In this document: positions 1 through 9,075 of the stretch, in pieces
Position numbering within the stretch: position 1 is the stretch's first letter
Layout: each line of letters opens with the position of its first letter
Source of the DNA: a bacterium
GTDB taxonomy: Bacteria; Oederibacteriota; JAAXVQ01; JAUVAV01
NCBI GenBank assembly: GCA_021108215.1
Contig: JAIORK010000008.1
Span: 1-64,000, forward strand
Reading direction: 5' to 3'
Length of the DNA: 64,000 nucleotides
Notes under the pieces: generated by a model
What the model was told of the DNA's origin: nothing
The model's database searches: none
What the model saw: only the letters and a program-made list of their open reading frames with translations
Position numbers and translations under genes: made by a program

Positions 1-737
1 CAGCAGATCAGCAAAGGCGAGGAAGCGGTCTATTGCTCTAATGTTCAGCTGCTCACGAATTTGAAACAGCACCGAAGGTGCGGGACAGAGCAGCCGAGCA
101 ACAGATCAGCAGATCAGCAAAGGCGAGGAAGCGGTCTATTGCTCTAATGTTCAGCTGCTCACGAATTTGAAACAGCACCGAAGGTGCGGGACAGAGCAGC
201 CGAGCAACAGATCAGCAGATCAGCAAAGGCGAGGAAGCGGTCTATTGCTCTAATGTTCAGCTGCTCACGAATTTGAAACAGCACCGAAGGTGCGGGACAG
301 AGCAGCCGAGCAATGGATCAGCAGATCAGCAAAGGCGAGGAAGCGGTCTATTGCTCTAATGTTCAGCTGCTCATGAATTTGAAGCAGCACCAAGAAGGTG
401 CATGGCAGAGCAGCCGAGCAATGGATCAGCAGATCAGCAAAGGCGAGGAAGCGGTCTGTTGCTCTAATGTTCAGCTGTTCATGAATTTGAAACAGCACCG
501 AAGGTGCGGGACTGAGCAGCCGAGCAATGGATCAGCAGATCAGCAAAGGCGAGGAAGCGGTCTGTTGCTCTAATGTTCAGCTGTTCATGAATTTGAAACA
601 GCACCGAAGGTGCGGGACTGAGCAGCCGAGCAATGGATCAGCAGATCAGCAAAGGCGAGGAAGCGGTCTGTTGCTCTAATGTTCAGCTGTTCATGAATTT
701 GAAACAGCACCAAGAAGGTGCGGGACAGGGCAATTGC
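1..737. repeat. 106-bp tandem repeat array, seven copies visible
   Basis: Repeat units begin at 1, 107, 213, 319, 427, 533 and 639. The period is 106 bp except the unit at 319, which is 108 bp. The array is cut by the window start. Each unit holds a nested hairpin: an outer stem GCTGCTC/GAGCAGC around an inner stem GCACC/GGTGC. In two units the inner loop grows from GAA to AAGAA with the stem kept, and later units change the outer arm to GCTGTTC, which still pairs through a G-U wobble. Units are near identical and there are no variable spacers, so this is not a CRISPR. Short reading frames inside it change frame between units and are not called as genes. Confidence 0.9.
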
Positions 738-752
738 GTATCAGGTTATTTG

Positions 753-797
753 GAGGCGATTCATACCCGGAAATGGGCACAAGTGAATCGCCTCTAC
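753..797. repeat. GTAG-type palindrome (GAGGCGATTCA family)
   Basis: Arms GAGGCGATTCA (753-763) and its perfect complement (784-794) enclose a 20-nt loop, and the 3' side ends in CTAC. It lies just upstream of the PHP gene and resembles the other GTAG...CTAC palindromes in the window. Confidence 0.65.
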
Positions 798-877
798 TAT
801 GTGAAAATCATGACTTTTTTAAAAAAACATGCTATCTTTTTTTGGTACACATGCAATTTTTTTGAAGCGAGGGTTTT

Positions 878-1528
878 ATGATAGATCTGCATATGCATAC
901 ATTTCATTCGGATGGTGTTTTACTGCCGGCAGAGTTGGTCCGAAGGGCCAAGGTTGCCGGTTACCAAGCTATGGCGATAACAGACCACGTTGATCAGTCC
1001 AATATTGAAGAGTTGGTACCTCAGATGGCAGCGGCGGCCAAGGCACTTACGATGGGGTACAATATGTTAGTGCTTGCCGGGGTGGAACTGACGCATGTAC
1101 CGCCAAAGCAAATTTCCGGACTCATTAAGGCGGCTCGGAGTCTGGGTGCGGAGATTATTGTGGTGCATGGCGAGACACCGGTTGAACCGGTGGCGGCGGG
1201 GACCAATCGGGCGGCCATTATGGCAGGCGCTGATATTGTGGCCCATCCAGGATTAATTACATTGGCTGAGGCGCGATTGGCGAAGCAAAAAGGTGTGGCA
1301 TTGGAATTAACCTCGCGGGGAGGTCACTCGCTTGCCAATGGGCATGTGGCCAAGATTGCTTTGCAGGCAAAGTGTGATCTGGTAATCAATAGCGATACAC
1401 ATGCACCGCAGGATTTACACAGTAAGGCATTGCTGGGGAAAGTTGTTGCCGGTGCCGGCTTGCCGGTTTCCGCAGTAAAAGTTTTACAGGCCAACGCACT
1501 TAAAATTTGTAAACGCGCGCGTCAATGA
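878..1528 (+). CDS. PHP-domain metal-dependent phosphoesterase
   Basis: This 216-residue protein has the metal-binding pattern of the PHP superfamily: DLHMHTFHSDG at residues 3-13, TDH near 36, a VHGE around 90, AHPG around 117 and NSDTHAP near 165. Such single-domain PHP proteins hydrolyse phosphoesters with bound divalent metals. Relatives include histidinol phosphatases and nucleotide phosphoesterases, so the substrate is open. The length fits a stand-alone PHP protein. The ATG at 878 follows a GAGG-like ribosome site about 8 bases upstream. The next gene starts 32 bp downstream in the same direction, so the two may be cotranscribed. The protein is probably cytoplasmic, since no signal peptide is seen. 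Confidence 0.85.
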   Translation: MIDLHMHTFHSDGVLLPAELVRRAKVAGYQAMAITDHVDQSNIEELVPQMAAAAKALTMGYNMLVLAGVELTHVPPKQISGLIKAARSLGAEIIVVHGETPVEPVAAGTNRAAIMAGADIVAHPGLITLAEARLAKQKGVALELTSRGGHSLANGHVAKIALQAKCDLVINSDTHAPQDLHSKALLGKVVAGAGLPVSAVKVLQANALKICKRARQ

Positions 1529-1560
1529 CGCTGCGGAAATAAAGAAGGGGAACTGGAAAA

Positions 1561-2301
1561 ATGGCCAAAAAACGTTATTCGCACAAACAGATACGCAAGA
1601 GCATCAAAAAAGATGAACTGCGGGACTTGATTGATAAAAGCGCGGTGTATGTTCGCAGTCATACGGAAAATATTTTAATTGCGGCAATTCTTTTAATTGT
1701 AGTGATTGTTCTGGTTCCGCTTTATTTTAATAATCGCCAGGAGAATGAACGCCGTGCCGGCAGTTTGTTGAATCGGGCGGTGGGTTACACTCTACAGCCG
1801 ATTGCTGACGGGATGGGTGATCCCAACCGCGAAGTTTTTCGCACACTTGAGGAGAAGTACACAAAAGTCCGGCAAACCTTCACGGAAATATCAGCGACCT
1901 ATAAAAATACCCGTGCCGCCCGCGTGGCCATGCTGGGTGAAGCGGATGCGACCTATTATTTAAAGGACTATGAAAAGGCGCGGGATATTTATCAGGCGGT
2001 CTTGCTGCAAACCAAGGATTTTGCAACGCAAGGGACGCTGAAAGAAAAAATCGCGGCCTGTTATGAAAATCTTGGCAAGTGGGAAGATGCTCTGGGGATT
2101 TATCAGGAGCTGGTTGACGGTGAACCTGTCTATTTTAATCAACGGTCGGTGAAAATGGGTATGGCTCGCTGTTACAGCGGCCTGGGCCGGAAAGCCAAGG
2201 CCCAAGAAATATATTTTTCTGAAAAAGAAAATGATCCGGGCAGCTATTGGTCGGAGGTTGCCAGGCAGAAATTGAGCATGGAGGCCGCAGCAGGGAAATA
2301 A
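1561..2301 (+). CDS. Membrane-anchored TPR protein (YfgM-like)
   Basis: This 246-residue protein has a basic cytoplasmic N-terminus (KKRYSHKQIRKS), one strong membrane segment at about residues 40-58 (ILIAAILLIVVIVLVPLYF), then a helical tail with tetratricopeptide-like repeats. TPR-type signatures such as YYLKDYEKARDIYQAVL and CYENLGKWEDALGIYQEL are clear. The layout, a short cytosolic N-terminus with one transmembrane helix and an exported TPR tail, matches YfgM/Bam-associated-type proteins that act as periplasmic chaperone or assembly factors. That role is inferred from architecture only. It follows the PHP gene closely, and its ribosome site is AAGGGG upstream of ATG 1561. Confidence 0.8.
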   Translation: MAKKRYSHKQIRKSIKKDELRDLIDKSAVYVRSHTENILIAAILLIVVIVLVPLYFNNRQENERRAGSLLNRAVGYTLQPIADGMGDPNREVFRTLEEKYTKVRQTFTEISATYKNTRAARVAMLGEADATYYLKDYEKARDIYQAVLLQTKDFATQGTLKEKIAACYENLGKWEDALGIYQELVDGEPVYFNQRSVKMGMARCYSGLGRKAKAQEIYFSEKENDPGSYWSEVARQKLSMEAAAGK

Positions 2302-2378
2302 CTTGACATCGTGAGGAAGGTAGGCTATTTTTTTCTTCTGTTTTTATAAATGCTGGAATTATTTGTTATCAACGTAAT

Positions 2379-2454
2379 GGGGCTGTGGCGCAGCTGGGAG
2401 CGCGTCTGCATGGCATGCAGAAGGTCAGGGGTTCGAGCCCCCTCAGCTCCACCA
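2379..2454 (+). tRNA. tRNA-Ala (anticodon GGC)
   Basis: The 76-nt cloverleaf can be folded by eye. The acceptor stem GGGGCTG pairs with CAGCTCC, the anticodon stem TCTGC/GCAGA encloses loop ATGGCAT with anticodon GGC, the T-arm is AGGGG-TTCGAGC-CCCCT, and the CCA end is encoded. It would read alanine codon GCC. Confidence 0.95.
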
Positions 2455-2478
2455 GAAAATTTTGCCAGCAAAATTTTC
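2455..2478 (+). terminator. Inverted repeat directly after tRNA-Ala
   Basis: Eleven-bp arms GAAAATTTTGC and its complement start at the base after the tRNA CCA. No long T-run follows, so this is a candidate 3'-processing or weak termination hairpin. Confidence 0.4.
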
Positions 2479-2489
2479 AGAGCAATGGA

Positions 2490-2543
2490 ACAATAGACAA
2501 CAAACAATAGAAATTCATTGCGGTCTATTGTCTGTTGTTTATT
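2490..2543. repeat. Imperfect inverted repeat
   Basis: ACAATAGACAACAAACAATAG (2490-2510) is mirrored by an imperfect complement at 2525-2543. It is AT-rich intergenic sequence between the tRNA and the four-helix-bundle gene. No function is assigned. Confidence 0.5.
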
Positions 2544-2680
2544 CTCAGAAGTTTGTTTTTTTATTTCTCTATCCCTCGGTTGTTTATATACTGTCGAGTT
2601 TTCTTTAAGAAAGTATGCAATTATTTTTTGCCACCTTTGTCTAATCGGATAAGATCATCAAATCAGCCGAGGTGTCAGGT

Positions 2681-3043
2681 ATGCCCTTTCTCTTTGAAAA
2701 TCTCGTCGTCTATCAAAAAGCCATCGCTTTTTCCATTGCTGTTTCCAAACTCACGGACACTTTCCCGCGCGGTAATTATTACCTTACTGACCAGTTGGAT
2801 CGTGCCGCACTTTCTATTCCGACGAATCTTGCAGAAGGCAACGGACGTTGGCATCCGAACGACCGGCGCCAGTTTTTTTGGATCGCCCGCAGCTCAGCGC
2901 TGGAATGTGTTCCGATTATTGAAGTGGGTTTTCAGAAAGGATTGATAACAGAAGAAATGTATAAACGGTTCCGAAATGATTTGGATGAAATAGGAAAGAT
3001 GATAACCGGACTTGTAAAAGGAATTGAAAATAAAAAAGGTTAA
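2681..3043 (+). CDS. Four helix bundle protein (S23/IVP family)
   Basis: This short, entirely helical protein of about 120 residues has the signature of the TIGR02436/PF05635 family: ENLVVYQKAIAF, YYLTDQLDRAALSIPTNLAEG, then ARSSALECVPIIEVG. The family was first found encoded in intervening sequences of 23S rRNA genes and is common in candidate phyla. Its role is unknown, although homologues form pentameric helical bundles. A GTG at 2672 would add three residues but overlaps the GAGG ribosome site (2669-2672). The ATG at 2681, eight bases after that site, is the better start. The gene stands alone between the tRNA and the amidohydrolase. Confidence 0.85.
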   Translation: MPFLFENLVVYQKAIAFSIAVSKLTDTFPRGNYYLTDQLDRAALSIPTNLAEGNGRWHPNDRRQFFWIARSSALECVPIIEVGFQKGLITEEMYKRFRNDLDEIGKMITGLVKGIENKKG

Positions 3044-3249
3044 GTAGTAAAGACTATATAACTATGTCTAGATAGTTAGGAAACGAAAGAGTAGTTGCGA
3101 AAGGTCTTTGGCGAGATTAGAATGAGTATTTGAATATATGGGGGAATTAAAGCGGAAACATTGTAATTATCCCGATTTTTAGAGAACGCTTCACTCCCGG
3201 GTGGTCGCCTGCAATGACACTATTAATTTGATTTTTTGAGGTAACGAGC

Positions 3250-4059
3250 ATGTCCCCAGTCATAGATTTTCATGTACATGTTTATCCCGATAACTTGGCT
3301 GCGCAGGTGATTTCAGAACTGACACAGTCGTGCGGTTTTCAGGCATGTTTTGACGGGACCGTGTCCGGGCTTAAAGCAATGATGCGAGGGTGTGGTGTCA
3401 CGCAGTCTGTTATCCAACCGGTTGCCACCAAAGTGTCGCAGGTGCGCCCGATCAATCAATGGAGTTCCCACTTAAACCGGGAATCAGGTATCCGGGCGTT
3501 TGGTTCGCTGCACCCGGAGATGGACACGCAGGCAGTGAAAACGGAAGTTGCATTTATAAAAGAAAACCATCTGCCGGGCGTCAAGATGCATCCGGAATAT
3601 CAGAATTTTCATCCGGATGAGGATCGGATGGAAAAAATATACTGTGCTTTGGAGCAGGCGAAATGCATGCTGCTTTTGCATGCCGGCATGGATTTGGGAT
3701 TTCATCCGCCGGTCAAGGCGACACCGGAAAGGATTTTTCAGGTACTTAAAAGTTTCCCGGGATTAACCGTTATTGCTGCGCATTTGGGCGGCTATGGTTT
3801 GTGGGATCAGGTTATGAAATATTTAGTGAACCAAAACGTTTGGCTTGATACGGCCTATTGTTTTGGGAAAACACCCTTGCCGGAAGCCTATGAGATCATC
3901 CAGGCGCATGGGTGTGATAAAATTTTGTTTGGCTCTGATGCACCTTGGGGTGATCAAGGCCAACATGTTCAGCACCTGGAGTCTTTGCCATTATCAGAGA
4001 TGGAAAAACAGCGGATTTTTTTCGGCAATGCAGCCGTATTGCTGGAAAAAATTAAATAA
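3250..4059 (+). CDS. Amidohydrolase 2-type TIM-barrel hydrolase
   Basis: This 269-residue protein belongs to the amidohydrolase-related family (PF04909). Metal-binding and catalytic positions are visible in order: DFHVHVY at the N-terminus (HxH on strand 1), GVKMHPEY near 117, LLLHAG near 140, VIAAHLGG near 177 and LFGSDAPWG near 231. Family members hydrolyse or decarboxylate small carboxylated or cyclic substrates, and nothing here identifies the substrate. The length is typical of a compact member. It is probably cytoplasmic, as no signal peptide is present. The ATG at 3250 follows a GAGGTAACGAGC ribosome region. Confidence 0.82.
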   Translation: MSPVIDFHVHVYPDNLAAQVISELTQSCGFQACFDGTVSGLKAMMRGCGVTQSVIQPVATKVSQVRPINQWSSHLNRESGIRAFGSLHPEMDTQAVKTEVAFIKENHLPGVKMHPEYQNFHPDEDRMEKIYCALEQAKCMLLLHAGMDLGFHPPVKATPERIFQVLKSFPGLTVIAAHLGGYGLWDQVMKYLVNQNVWLDTAYCFGKTPLPEAYEIIQAHGCDKILFGSDAPWGDQGQHVQHLESLPLSEMEKQRIFFGNAAVLLEKIK

Positions 4060-4166
4060 ACCATGGACGATTTTGAAAAAAACGGTAAAATTGACCATCC
4101 CGTGAACGAAACTGTTTTAGTCGTTGGGCGGGAACCACGATACTTGGTAAGGAGGGTGATTTCAAT

Positions 4167-4634
4167 ATGCGTAATTTAGATACTATTAGAAATATCGAGA
4201 TTTTTAGTGAACTATCTGACACCGAGTTGGCCAGTGTGGTGAGACGGGCGCAACAAAAAGAATATAAAGCAGAAGGTGTGATTGTTCGGGAGAATGCATC
4301 CGGCGGGATGATGCATGTCATTTTAGAAGGACGCGTTGAAGTTCGAAAAAAAATGCCCAATGGCCCGGACAAGCCATTGGCAGTGCTCAATGAAGGCGCC
4401 GTTTTTGGGGAGATGTCTCTATTTGACGGCCATCCGTATTCCGCCAGTGTGGTGGCCACTGAAAACACATCAACATTAACCATTTTTAAAAATGAATTTA
4501 TGGCGCTCGCAGAGGAACAACCGGCCTTAGGACTCAAAGTGACCATTAATTTGATCAATACGCTTTCTACGCGATTGAGAAAAACCAATGACAATCTGGT
4601 AACTTTTGCGACCTTGCGTTCCAGCGGCAGCTGA
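4167..4634 (+). CDS. Solitary cyclic nucleotide-binding domain protein
   Basis: The 155 residues form one cNMP-binding beta-roll (Crp/Fnr N-terminal type): NIEIFSELSDTELASV, the GGMMHVILEGRVEV strand and the phosphate-binding cassette FGEMSLFDGHPYSASV. There is no helix-turn-helix after the dimer helix, so it cannot act as a classic Crp-type repressor alone. In the cassette the usual arginine before the Ser/Thr-Ala is a tyrosine (PYSA), so cyclic phosphate binding may be weak or lost. Similar lone domains act as partner or regulatory subunits. The start is supported by AAGGAGGGTGAT ahead of ATG 4167. A terminator follows, so the gene is separate from the ilv operon. Confidence 0.8.
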   Translation: MRNLDTIRNIEIFSELSDTELASVVRRAQQKEYKAEGVIVRENASGGMMHVILEGRVEVRKKMPNGPDKPLAVLNEGAVFGEMSLFDGHPYSASVVATENTSTLTIFKNEFMALAEEQPALGLKVTINLINTLSTRLRKTNDNLVTFATLRSSGS

Positions 4635-4654
4635 GCTGGTTTTTTCTTCCAGTT

Positions 4655-4687
4655 TAAGCTGAAAGATGCATTTCAGCATATTTTTTA
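4655..4687 (+). terminator. Rho-independent terminator after the cNMP gene
   Basis: Stem GCTGAAA (4658-4664) pairs with TTTCAGC (4671-4677) around a six-base loop, followed by TTTTTT at 4681-4686. Confidence 0.65.
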
Positions 4688-4826
4688 GAAGACGATTTTA
4701 TTGAAATAATAGAAAAAGTGTTGTTTCAAAAGTGTTTTTATGAATAACATCTTTTTAGCGTGGTTTGTTAGGTTGAATTTGGTGTTTTTTCGTGTCACTG
4801 AATTACAGAAACAAGTAAATAATTAG

Positions 4827-4854
4827 TTGACATTCATAAAAATACGCTTATTAT
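4827..4854 (+). promoter_or_regulatory. Sigma70-like promoter of the ilv-leu operon
   Basis: TTGACA (4827-4832) is followed after 16 bp by TATTAT (4849-4854); TTATAT at 4851 is an alternative -10. A leader of about 150 nt precedes ilvD and contains an A/T-rich palindrome at 4942-4956. I saw no T-box core sequence or leader peptide rich in branched-chain codons in 4635-5014. Confidence 0.6.
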
Positions 4855-5014
4855 ATCATGTTAATTTCCTGAAAAAAATATCCGTCAATCAGCATGTTTA
4901 TCAGGGTTTTTAGGAGAGGAAATAACAGGAAAATTGCCTTGGAAAAAAGCTTTTTCGGGTAATTGCTCTTTGTTAGGTCAGGCGTGATTTAATAGAAAAA
5001 GGAGTGGTGGACAG

Positions 5015-6676
5015 ATGCGAAGTGATGTTATGAAAAAGGGTGTAGCTAAATCGCCGCACCGGTCCTTGTTTAAAGCCATTGGTTATACAGATGAAGAGTT
5101 GCAAAAACCGATTATCGGGATTGCAAATTCTTTTAATGAAATTATTCCGGGCCACATCCATTTGAAGACATTGGTTGAAGCGGTTAAAACCGGGATTCGT
5201 ATGGCCGGCGGAACGCCCATGGAATTTAATACCATCGGCATTTGTGACGGCATTGCCATGAACCATGAGGGCATGAAGTACTCCTTGGTTTCTCGTGAAA
5301 TCATTGCCGATTCGGTAGAAGCTACAGCGATGGGAACGCCATTTGATGGACTGGTGCTCATGCCCAATTGTGATAAAATTATTCCGGGGATGATGATGGC
5401 GGCGGCGCGTTTGGATATTCCTGCAGTTTTGGTCTCCGGGGGACCTATGTTGCCCGGAGAATACAAGGGTAAAAGAATTGATTTGATTAAAGGACCGTTT
5501 GAAGGCATGGCCCAGGCCCATGCCGGTAAGATTTCGGAAAAAGAATTTTTAGCCATGGAGGATGCTGCGTGTCCGACCTGCGGTTCCTGCGCAGGATTGT
5601 TTACCGCCAATACGATGAATTGCATGGCGGAAGCACTCGGGATTGCACTGCCCGGCAATGGTTCAACACCGGCGATTTCTTCGGAAAGAATACGCCTGGC
5701 AAAGCTGGCTGGGAAAAAAATAATGGATGTTGTACGAAAAAAAATGATACCCAGTAAGTTATTGACGATGAATGCGTTTCGCAATGCGATTGCCGTGGAT
5801 GTGGCGATGGGCGGTTCCACCAATACTGTCCTGCATTTGCCGGCGATTGCGCATGAAGTCGGCATTGAGCTTGATCTGGAAATATTTAATGAAATTTCGA
5901 AAAAAACACCGCATCTATGTAATGTCAGCCCCGGCGGGGACCATTTTATGGTGGATATTCACCGCGCCGGTGGTGTTCCGGCAGTGATGAAAGTACTGGC
6001 CGGCAAGGGTTTGATTCATACCAAACTACCCACTGTTTCCGGCCGGACCGTGGCGGAGAATTTAAAGGATGTGTTTGTTTTGGATACGGACGTGATCCGG
6101 CCGTTCACCAAGCCGTATCACAAAACTGGCGGCTTGGCGATTCTTCGCGGCAATATTGCACCGGAAGGCGGTGTGGTCAAACAATCAGCCGTGGCGCCTG
6201 AAATGCTTCATTCCATTAGCCGGGCGCGGGTATTTGAAAGTGAAGAAACCGCCTTCAAAGCGATTATGAATGGGGAAATCCGTAAACGCGATGTCGTGGT
6301 GATCCGCTATGAAGGTCCTAAGGGCGGCCCGGGGATGCGCGAAATGCTTTCGCCCACCAGTTCGATTGCAGGGATGGGATTGGATAAACATGTTGCGCTG
6401 ATTACGGATGGTCGTTTTTCCGGTGGGACACGCGGGGCTGCGATTGGTCATATTTCGCCGGAAGCGGCTTCCGGTGGACCGATTGGTATTATTCGGGAAA
6501 ATGATAAACTTGAGATTGATATTCCGAAAAAGAAAATTCATCTTATGATTTCGGATACGGAATTTGAAAAAAGAATGGCGGCGTTTCGACCTCGGCCGTC
6601 GAAAAAACACAAGGGGGTGTTGGGGCGTTACGCCCGGCTTGTAACCTCCGGGAGCACCGGCGCAGTATTGAAATAA
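5015..6676 (+). CDS. ilvD: Dihydroxy-acid dehydratase
   Basis: IlvD dehydrates 2,3-dihydroxy-isovalerate and 2,3-dihydroxy-3-methylvalerate to the 2-keto acids of valine and isoleucine synthesis. The 553-residue length is normal. Iron-sulphur ligands are visible: Cys119 in PNCDKI and Cys186/189/192 in ACPTCGSC. The family block [19 protein letters not shown] lies near the C-terminus. ATG 5015 is preceded by AAGGAGTGG at a good distance. It is the first gene of the operon that runs to asd. Its position ahead of ilvB, rather than after ilvE as in enterics, is common outside Proteobacteria. Confidence 0.97.
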   Translation: MRSDVMKKGVAKSPHRSLFKAIGYTDEELQKPIIGIANSFNEIIPGHIHLKTLVEAVKTGIRMAGGTPMEFNTIGICDGIAMNHEGMKYSLVSREIIADSVEATAMGTPFDGLVLMPNCDKIIPGMMMAAARLDIPAVLVSGGPMLPGEYKGKRIDLIKGPFEGMAQAHAGKISEKEFLAMEDAACPTCGSCAGLFTANTMNCMAEALGIALPGNGSTPAISSERIRLAKLAGKKIMDVVRKKMIPSKLLTMNAFRNAIAVDVAMGGSTNTVLHLPAIAHEVGIELDLEIFNEISKKTPHLCNVSPGGDHFMVDIHRAGGVPAVMKVLAGKGLIHTKLPTVSGRTVAENLKDVFVLDTDVIRPFTKPYHKTGGLAILRGNIAPEGGVVKQSAVAPEMLHSISRARVFESEETAFKAIMNGEIRKRDVVVIRYEGPKGGPGMREMLSPTSSIAGMGLDKHVALITDGRFSGGTRGAAIGHISPEAASGGPIGIIRENDKLEIDIPKKKIHLMISDTEFEKRMAAFRPRPSKKHKGVLGRYARLVTSGSTGAVLK

Positions 6677-6683
6677 TTATATC

Positions 6684-6732
6684 GTAGGGAACGGTCGCCC
6701 GGCATTCGCCAGGCAAGCTGACCGTTCCCTAC
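6684..6732. repeat. GTAG palindrome (GTAGGGAACGGTC family) with insert
   Basis: Arms GTAGGGAACGGTC and its complement are separated by a short insert that includes an 18-bp stretch (6698-6715) found again at 59308-59325. It lies between ilvD and ilvB. Confidence 0.8.
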
Positions 6733-6840
6733 AGGAAAATATTTTGCGGAGCCCATACGAGTTAAATAAAAACATTGTTGGGCGACGTCCTGGCAACCGG
6801 CGAGTAATTATTAATGATGGAAGCCAGGGGAGGGAGACTT

Positions 6841-8520
6841 ATGAGTAAGGAAATGACAGGAGCGGAAATATTTGTTGAGAGTTTGCGCCGCCACAAGGTG
6901 GGCGCACTTTTTGGATATCCGGGAGGTGTGCTGCTTCCGATTTTTGATGCGCTGTATAGTTCGGATTTGCGGGTGATCCTGCCGCGGCATGAACAAGGTG
7001 CGGCGCATATGGCGGACGGATACGCCCGCGCGACAGGTGAGGTGGGTGTATGTCTGGCAACATCAGGTCCAGGGGCGACTAATTTAGTGACCGGGATTGC
7101 AACCGCACATATGGATTCCATCCCGATGGTGGTTTTCACCGGACAGGTGGCATCTCCGCTGATCGGCAATGATGCTTTTCAGGAAGTGGATATCACAGGA
7201 ATTACCCGTCCGATCACCAAGCACAATTTTTTAATCAAGGATGTAAAAGATATTGCCCGAACCATTGCCGAGGCATTTTATATTGCAGCGACAGGCCGTC
7301 CGGGTCCGGTGTTGGTTGATATACCCAAGGACATTACCACGGCAAGTTGTATTCCTGACTTTGAAGCCAAAGTGGATATTCGGAGCTACCGGCCTAATTT
7401 GACCCCGCATGCCAATCAGATTAAAAAGGCGGCGGTGCTCATTGAGGAAGCCAAGCGGCCGATGATTTATGCCGGCGGCGGTGTGCTGTTGGCCAATGCT
7501 GCGGAAGAACTGAAAATTTTGGCTGAAAAAACAGATACACCAGTGACATTGACCTTGATGGGTTTGGGCGCTTTCCCCGGAACTCATGATCAATTTATCG
7601 GCATGCTGGGGATGCACGGTACGCGGACGGCAAACTACGCCATTCAGCAAAGTGACTTGATTATCGCTGTGGGTGCGCGTTTCGATGACCGGGTGACCGG
7701 CCGGGTTGATCATTTTGCACCCAACGCCCGGATTATTCATGTGGATGTGGATCCGGCAAGTATTTCCAAAGTGATTAGCGTGGATGTTCCCATTGTGGGT
7801 GATGCCAAGGTGTCGTTGCAGGCATTAATCAAGGAAGTTAAATCCCGCAAAAATGATGATTGGTGGAAGCAAGTGAATGAATGGATGGAAAAATATCCGC
7901 TGACATATGATAAAAAAACCACTGAGTTAAAACCGCAGCAGGTCATAGAGACCCTCTATCAGCTCAAGGGGACTGATTTGTTTGTAGCCACGGATGTGGG
8001 GCAGCATCAGATGTGGGCGGCGCAATTTTATAAATTTGACCGTCCCCGGCAATGGGCGTCATCCGGTGGGTTGGGAACGATGGGATACGGTTTCCCGGCA
8101 GCCATCGGCGCTCAAATGGGACTGCCGGGTAAACCAGTGGCAGTTATCACGGGTGACGGCAGTTTTCAGATGAATCTTCAGGAATTGGCCACTGCGGTGA
8201 TTAATAAATTACCGGTCAAAATTATTTTGTTGAACAACGGTTTTTTAGGAATGGTGCGGCAGTGGCAGGAGCTTTTTCATGGCAAGCGCTATTCATCGAC
8301 GCCAATTCAGAATTCGGTTGATTTCGTTAAATTGGCAGAGGCCTTTGGCGCAGTTGGATTACGTGTAACTGAAACCGCCAAGATAGAGGAAACCCTCAAA
8401 CAGGCGTTTGCAACCGAAGGACCGGTTTTGGTTGATTTTCATGTGTCGCCGGAAGAAAATGTTTGGCCGATGGTCCCGGCTGGAGCTCCTATACATGAGA
8501 TGATAGGCGAACTGGCATGA
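6841..8520 (+). CDS. ilvB: Acetolactate synthase large subunit
   Basis: This catalytic subunit of acetohydroxyacid synthase condenses pyruvate with pyruvate or 2-ketobutyrate using thiamine diphosphate, FAD and magnesium. Glu51 in [15 protein letters not shown] is the conserved cofactor-activating glutamate. The TPP/metal motif [13 protein letters not shown] with [11 protein letters not shown] lies in the C-terminal domain. With the start at 6841 the protein is 559 residues, the usual length. An in-frame ATG at 6814 exists but lacks a ribosome site, whereas GGGAGGGAGA precedes 6841. It is separated from ilvN by a short palindrome, and the two subunits should form a complex. Confidence 0.97.
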   Translation: MSKEMTGAEIFVESLRRHKVGALFGYPGGVLLPIFDALYSSDLRVILPRHEQGAAHMADGYARATGEVGVCLATSGPGATNLVTGIATAHMDSIPMVVFTGQVASPLIGNDAFQEVDITGITRPITKHNFLIKDVKDIARTIAEAFYIAATGRPGPVLVDIPKDITTASCIPDFEAKVDIRSYRPNLTPHANQIKKAAVLIEEAKRPMIYAGGGVLLANAAEELKILAEKTDTPVTLTLMGLGAFPGTHDQFIGMLGMHGTRTANYAIQQSDLIIAVGARFDDRVTGRVDHFAPNARIIHVDVDPASISKVISVDVPIVGDAKVSLQALIKEVKSRKNDDWWKQVNEWMEKYPLTYDKKTTELKPQQVIETLYQLKGTDLFVATDVGQHQMWAAQFYKFDRPRQWASSGGLGTMGYGFPAAIGAQMGLPGKPVAVITGDGSFQMNLQELATAVINKLPVKIILLNNGFLGMVRQWQELFHGKRYSSTPIQNSVDFVKLAEAFGAVGLRVTETAKIEETLKQAFATEGPVLVDFHVSPEENVWPMVPAGAPIHEMIGELA

Positions 8521-8527
8521 AATTTTT

Positions 8528-8555
8528 GTAGGGAACGGTCGCGACCGTTCCCTAC
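8528..8555. repeat. Perfect 28-bp GTAG palindrome (GTAGGGAACGGTC family)
   Basis: The element is GTAGGGAACGGTCG followed by its exact reverse complement. It lies between the ilvB stop and the ilvN ribosome site. Confidence 0.9.
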
Positions 8556-8582
8556 AAAAGAATATATTCAGGAGATTTTATT

Positions 8583-9071
8583 ATGAGACATACATTATCT
8601 GTTTTAGTAGAGAATAAACCCGGTGTGCTGGCACGCGTGGCTGGATTGTTTTCCGGGCGTGGCTTTAACATTACCAGTCTGACGGTAGGAGAAACCGAGG
8701 ATGACACAATCTCGCGTATGACTATTGTGGTGACGGGTGATGATGCTATTTTGGAACAGATCACCAAACAGTTGAATAAGTTGGTGGATGTGATCAAGGT
8801 ATATGATTATACTGCTGAGGCCCACTTGGAGCGGGAACTGGCATTGATCAAAGTACAGGCCGAAGTTCAGCAGCGCTCGGAAGTGACACAATTGACCGAG
8901 ATTTTTCGTGCGAAAATTGTGGATGTTTCGGATCGTGCCTATATTTTGGAAATTACCGGAACAGCCGATAAAGTAAATGCGTTTATTGAGTTGCTCCAGC
9001 CTTTTGGTATTCGGGAAATTATTCGGACCGGAACCGTGGCGACTGCCCGGGGAAACAAGAAAAGGAAATAA
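8583..9071 (+). CDS. ilvN: Acetolactate synthase small (regulatory) subunit
   Basis: This 162-residue protein is the regulatory partner of IlvB. An N-terminal ACT domain ([28 protein letters not shown]) binds valine in known relatives and gives feedback inhibition. The C-terminal domain ([17 protein letters not shown]) is the usual second half. The length is normal for IlvN/IlvH. Start ATG 8583 follows AGGAG about 8 bases upstream. The next reading frame begins 4 bp after the stop, so translation of ilvC may be coupled. Confidence 0.95.
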   Translation: MRHTLSVLVENKPGVLARVAGLFSGRGFNITSLTVGETEDDTISRMTIVVTGDDAILEQITKQLNKLVDVIKVYDYTAEAHLERELALIKVQAEVQQRSEVTQLTEIFRAKIVDVSDRAYILEITGTADKVNAFIELLQPFGIREIIRTGTVATARGNKKRK

Positions 9072-9075
9072 GCCA

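Noticed and set aside
1-737. CRISPR array
   Set aside because: Units are near identical over the complete 106 bp, with no short repeat plus variable spacer structure.
265-881. Short ORFs inside the tandem repeat on both strands
   Set aside because: The 106-bp period is not a multiple of 3, so frames shift between units. The frames only persist across the 108-bp unit and have no ribosome site.
2535-2945. 136-codon ORF overlapping the four-helix-bundle gene
   Set aside because: Different frame of the same DNA, with unlikely composition. The four-helix-bundle frame has clear family signatures.
4635-5014. T-box or leader-peptide attenuator before ilvD
   Set aside because: No T-box core or run of Leu/Ile/Val codons with a terminator was found. 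Only a promoter and a weak palindrome are supported.
5083-5865. 260-codon minus-strand ORF inside ilvD
   Set aside because: Antisense shadow of a well-conserved gene.
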